From: Mobilicoccus pelagius NBRC 104925
GTDB lineage: Bacteria; Actinomycetota; Actinomycetes; Actinomycetales; Dermatophilaceae
DNA: 64,000 nt
Assembly (NCBI RefSeq): GCF_000247995.1
Contig: NZ_BAFE01000007.1
Span: 1-64,000, forward strand
Direction: 5' to 3'
A program made the translations under genes and the position numbers. Below the pieces are notes generated by a model. That model was given only the letters and a program-made list of their open reading frames with translations, made no database searches and was not told the DNA's origin. Below are positions 61,353 to 64,000 of this stretch, piece after piece; position 1 is the first letter of the stretch, and the number at the start of each line of letters is the position of its first letter.

Positions 61353-62252
61353 TCAGCCGGTCGGCGTGGGGGCGGCGCGCCGTACCCGCGGGCGCGGTTG
61401 GCAGCGCGGGCACGAGAACGAGCTGCGGTTCATGAACGTCTCTCGGCGGATCGGCGTCCCGCACCGCGCGCACGGCCGCCCCTCCTGGCCGTAGGCGTCG
61501 AGCGACCGGTCGAAGTACCCGGACTGCCCGTTGACGTTGACGTAGAGGGCGTCGAAGCTCGTGCCGCCCGCCTCGAGAGCGGCACGCATGACGTCCTGCA
61601 CGTGAGCGAGGAGCCGCTCGATCGCGGGCCCGGTGACCGCGGCGGCCGGCCGCTCCCCGTGGAGACGCGCCCGCCACAACGACTCGTCGGCGTAGATGTT
61701 GCCGATCCCGGAGACGACGCCCTGGTGGAGCAGCAGACGTTTGACACCGCTGCGACTCGCCCGCATCAGCCGGGCGACGGCACGCGCGTCGAATACGTCC
61801 TCGAGGGGATCGACCGCGATGTGCGTCACCGATTCGGGGATGCCGTGGACGTACCCACCCCCGCGGGGGTCGGGCACGAGGTCGACGAGGGCGAGCCCCC
61901 CGAACGTGCGTTGGTCGACGAACCGGAGCTGCGTCCCAGCGTCGTCGAACGTGAACGTCGCATGCTGGTGCGGGCGGCGCTCGGCCGAGGGGTCCTCGAC
62001 GAGCATCTGGCCGCTCATGCCGAGGTGGACGACGAGCGCCTCCGCCCCGTCGAGCGCGAGCCACAGGTACTTGCCGCGACGGTCCGCGGCGAGGACGGTA
62101 CGCCCCGCGAGACGCGCGGCGAGGTCGTCAGGGCCCGGGACATGGCGACGCGCCACACGGGAACCGTGCAGCGCGACGTGGGAGAACGTACGACCGACGA
62201 CGTGGTCGGCGATGCCTCGCCGGACGACCTCGACCTCGGGGAGCTCGGGCAT
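61353..62252 (-). CDS. mutM: Formamidopyrimidine-DNA glycosylase
   Basis: Base-excision enzyme for 8-oxoguanine. 299 residues starting [14 protein letters not shown] with catalytic Pro2 and Glu3; the middle has [12 protein letters not shown] and [12 protein letters not shown]; the C-terminal zinc finger is [10 protein letters not shown]...CPRCQ. Its ATG shares a base with the rnc stop, the usual rnc-mutM coupling. The 239 bp between it and heme oxygenase include a 14-bp direct repeat (GACGGTGCCGACGC-like) near 61180-61207. Confidence 0.96.
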   Translation of the reverse strand: MPELPEVEVVRRGIADHVVGRTFSHVALHGSRVARRHVPGPDDLAARLAGRTVLAADRRGKYLWLALDGAEALVVHLGMSGQMLVEDPSAERRPHQHATFTFDDAGTQLRFVDQRTFGGLALVDLVPDPRGGGYVHGIPESVTHIAVDPLEDVFDARAVARLMRASRSGVKRLLLHQGVVSGIGNIYADESLWRARLHGERPAAAVTGPAIERLLAHVQDVMRAALEAGGTSFDALYVNVNGQSGYFDRSLDAYGQEGRPCARCGTPIRRETFMNRSSFSCPRCQPRPRVRRAAPTPTG

Positions 62253-63139
62253 CAGGCGCCGGCGACGTCCGTCGCTCCGGGGACCTTCGCGGAGTCGCAC
62301 TGGCCCGACTCGGCCGGCTTCGACCCGTCCGGCTCGGAGAGCACCTGCCCGGTCGTGTCGTCCGTGGTCGTCTCCTGCGGGGTGACCTCGGCGTTGAGCA
62401 CAGCGTCGGCGCGGCGGGTCAGTTCGGTCCACGCGGTGTGCGCGGCCTGCTGCTCCGCCTCCTTCTTGCTGCGGCCGACCCCGGTGCCGAGGTCCTCGTC
62501 GCCGACGACCGCGTGCGCCGTGAAGACCTTCTCGTGGTCCGGCCCCTCCTCCGTCACCCGGTACTCGGGCATGCCGTGGCCACCGGACGCGGCGAGCTCC
62601 TGCAGGCTCGTCTTCCAGTCGAGGCCCGCGCCGAGACGCGTCGAACTCGCAAGGAGCGGGTCGATGAGGTGGTGGACGAACATCCGCGCCTTGTCGAGAC
62701 CTTCGGCGAGGTAGATCGTGCCGATGAGCGCCTCCATCGTGTCGGCGAGGATGGACGCCTTGTCGCGGCCACCCGTCGCCTCCTCACCTCGTCCGAGGAG
62801 GAGGTAGGAACCCACGTGGAGGGTGCGCGCCACCTCGGCGAGGGCACGCATGTTGACGACCGCGGCCCGCAGCTTGGCGAGCTGGCCCTCGGCCATCTCC
62901 GGGTGGTCGCCGTAGAGCGACTCGGTGACGACGAGCCCGAGCACGGAGTCGCCGAGGAACTCGAGGCGCTCGTTGTTGGGCACCCCGCCGTTCTCGTAGG
63001 CGAAGGACCGGTGCGTCAGGGCATGCCGCAGCAGCGCCTCGTCGAGGAGGACGCCGATGATCTTCTCGATGTCGGAGGCGAGGTCGGCCAGAGGACGGAG
63101 ATCGCTCTGGCCGGCCTTCGCCCCGTTCTTGGAGCCCAT
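62252..63139 (-). CDS. rnc: Ribonuclease III
   Basis: 295-residue double-stranded RNA nuclease. Catalytic signature [17 protein letters not shown]; second acidic set in [13 protein letters not shown]-terminal dsRNA-binding domain from about residue 165 ([36 protein letters not shown]). A 50-residue Thr/Glu-rich tail extends beyond the usual end. Follows rpmF by 11 bp. Confidence 0.96.
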   Translation of the reverse strand: MGSKNGAKAGQSDLRPLADLASDIEKIIGVLLDEALLRHALTHRSFAYENGGVPNNERLEFLGDSVLGLVVTESLYGDHPEMAEGQLAKLRAAVVNMRALAEVARTLHVGSYLLLGRGEEATGGRDKASILADTMEALIGTIYLAEGLDKARMFVHHLIDPLLASSTRLGAGLDWKTSLQELAASGGHGMPEYRVTEEGPDHEKVFTAHAVVGDEDLGTGVGRSKKEAEQQAAHTAWTELTRRADAVLNAEVTPQETTTDDTTGQVLSEPDGSKPAESGQCDSAKVPGATDVAGA

Positions 63140-63150
63140 CAGGGGGCTGT

Positions 63151-63345
63151 TCAGTTCTGGAGCTCGGAGCGCTCCGCCTCCGGGTAGTGACGCCCGTTGT
63201 ACGTGCCGCAGGAGGGGCACGCCATGTGGGGCTGCTTCGGGGCGGCGCAACGGGGGCACGAGGCGAGCGTGGTCGCCGTCGTCTTCCACTGCGCGCGACG
63301 CGAACGGGTGTTGGAGCGCGACATCTTCCGCTTCGGGACGGCCAC
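63151..63345 (-). CDS. rpmF: 50S ribosomal protein L32
   Basis: 64 residues from a GTG at 63345. [20 protein letters not shown] is the standard start. A CPRC...CPSC zinc ribbon is present, so this is the zinc-binding form of L32. It lies one base after the DUF177 stop. Confidence 0.96.
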   Translation of the reverse strand: MAVPKRKMSRSNTRSRRAQWKTTATTLASCPRCAAPKQPHMACPSCGTYNGRHYPEAERSELQN

Positions 63346-63346
63346 G

Positions 63347-63922
63347 TCAGTTCCTCTTTCCTTCGGTCTCGTCCCCCGTGAGCGACTGCAGCGCAGCCCA
63401 CCGGGGGTCGAGGATCTCGTGCTGATGGGTCGGATCGTCGGCCAACGGACGACCGCATTCGGAGCAGAGCCCCGGGCAGTCCTCCCGGCAGACGGGCTGG
63501 AACGGCAGGGTGGGCACGACCGCGTCCCGGAGCACGGGCTCCAGATCGAGCGTGTCACCCTCGAGGACGAGCTGCTCCTCGTCGTCCTCGGCGTCGCTCG
63601 CCTCCCGATGGTGGGCGGCCCGATCGGGGTAGGCGAACAGCTCCTGGAACTCGGCCGCGACGGCATGGTCGACGTCCTCCAGGCACCGCACGCACGCCCC
63701 GGTCGCGGTCGCCCGCACCGTTCCGCTGGCGAGCACCCCCTCCATCACCGACTCGAGCCGAAGCTCGATGTCCAACGGGGCCCCTTCGGGCACCGTGAGG
63801 ACGTCGGTTCCGAAATGCGCCGGAGCGGGAGCCTCGACGGACTCCTCGACCATGCTGCCGGGTCGACGCACGAGCGACCTGGTATCGATCACCAGGCGGT
63901 TCTCGCGGGCGGGGCTGCTCAT
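63347..63922 (-). CDS. DUF177 (YceD-like) protein
   Basis: 191 residues from the ATG at 63922; a GTG at 63928 is an alternative. N-terminal beta region, an acidic middle (ASDAEDDEEQLVLEGD) and a C-terminal cysteine set CREDCPGLCSECGRPL. The family is almost always upstream of rpmF and is implicated in 23S rRNA or L32 accumulation in plants and bacteria; mechanism not settled. A first cysteine pair CVRC occurs near residue 78. Confidence 0.93.
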   Translation of the reverse strand: MSSPARENRLVIDTRSLVRRPGSMVEESVEAPAPAHFGTDVLTVPEGAPLDIELRLESVMEGVLASGTVRATATGACVRCLEDVDHAVAAEFQELFAYPDRAAHHREASDAEDDEEQLVLEGDTLDLEPVLRDAVVPTLPFQPVCREDCPGLCSECGRPLADDPTHQHEILDPRWAALQSLTGDETEGKRN

Positions 63923-63924
63923 GG

Positions 63925-64000
63925 TCACGGCTTTCGGGTCGACGGATGCGGGTGCGTCACGTCCTCGACGGGCCGCACCCGCGGGAGGCCCGGCGGGTAC
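63925..64000 (-). CDS. Possible 3' end of an upstream gene (partial)
   Basis: On the minus strand a frame is open from the window edge for 24 codons and stops at 63925, two bases before the DUF177 ATG. The fragment LPRVRPVEDVTHPHPSTRKP is too short to identify. Actinobacteria often have coaD or a DivIVA-like gene here. Confidence 0.3.
   Translation of the reverse strand, partial: YPPGLPRVRPVEDVTHPHPSTRKP

Noticed and set aside
1-64000. tRNA, rRNA, tmRNA or 4.5S RNA genes
   Set aside because: No cloverleaf with T-loop consensus, no rRNA-like stretch and no conserved SRP RNA loop was found by eye on either strand.

Overview
The window is high-GC (about 70%) actinobacterial chromosome. Gene order and protein style fit a motile member of the Micrococcales; a Dermatophilaceae-like organism is my best guess from motility receptors, DUF3152, DUF2469 and local order, not a firm identification. 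Almost all conserved genes are on the minus strand and follow the classical actinobacterial order, read right to left: DUF177-rpmF-rnc-mutM, smc, ftsY, amt, ffh, rpsP-khpA-rimM-trmD-rplS-lepB-rnhB-DUF2469-yraN-comM-dprA-xerC, rpsB-tsf-pyrH-frr-cdsA. Accessory genes sit between these blocks, mostly on the plus strand.

The most striking region is 11926-21060. Here comM, a competence helicase gene next to dprA, is split in two by a 9.1-kb element flanked by a 4-bp CGAT core. Rejoining the two halves across the core restores a full-length 511-codon comM frame. The element carries a serine integrase, a RepA-like hexameric ATPase with an inverted-repeat cluster in its 3' end, small zinc-motif proteins, a terminase small/large subunit pair, a mini ribbon-helix-helix-like protein, and an RMF/CrpP-like protein. 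It has no portal, capsid, tail or lysis gene. Most genes overlap head to tail by 4 bp and none is visibly broken. This looks like an intact phage satellite that could switch comM off and on by integration and excision.

Region by region: 1-4272 holds lipid and translation genes (cdsA, frr, pyrH, tsf, rpsB). 4663-10578 holds an aminotransferase, an M23 endopeptidase, a DUF3152 lipoprotein, xerC with an unusual internal insertion, and dprA. 10646-21312 is comM plus its resident element. 21312-27741 is the yraN-to-rpsP block, with a trmD-acetyltransferase fusion and one frameshifted lipoprotein gene. 28153-33426 has two copies of a two-gene PAS plus soluble chemoreceptor module around a GNAT/amidohydrolase pair. 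33460-34271 is a decayed ZIP-family transporter. 34323-50580 runs from ffh to ftsY with a DksA-like protein, a NYN-domain protein, AIM24, an alanine/sodium symporter, a prolyl oligopeptidase, small acidic proteins, a poly-C-interrupted lipoprotein, GPP34, dsdA, and amt behind GlnR-like boxes. 51061-64000 has an isochorismatase-like hydrolase, smc, an LppX-like lipoprotein, acylphosphatase, an oxidoreductase, a PLP enzyme, an iron-box-preceded heme oxygenase, and mutM-rnc-rpmF-DUF177.

No rRNA, tRNA or CRISPR array was recognised. Hairpin terminators separate several convergent units. All functional calls come from reading motifs and gene context; no database search was run.
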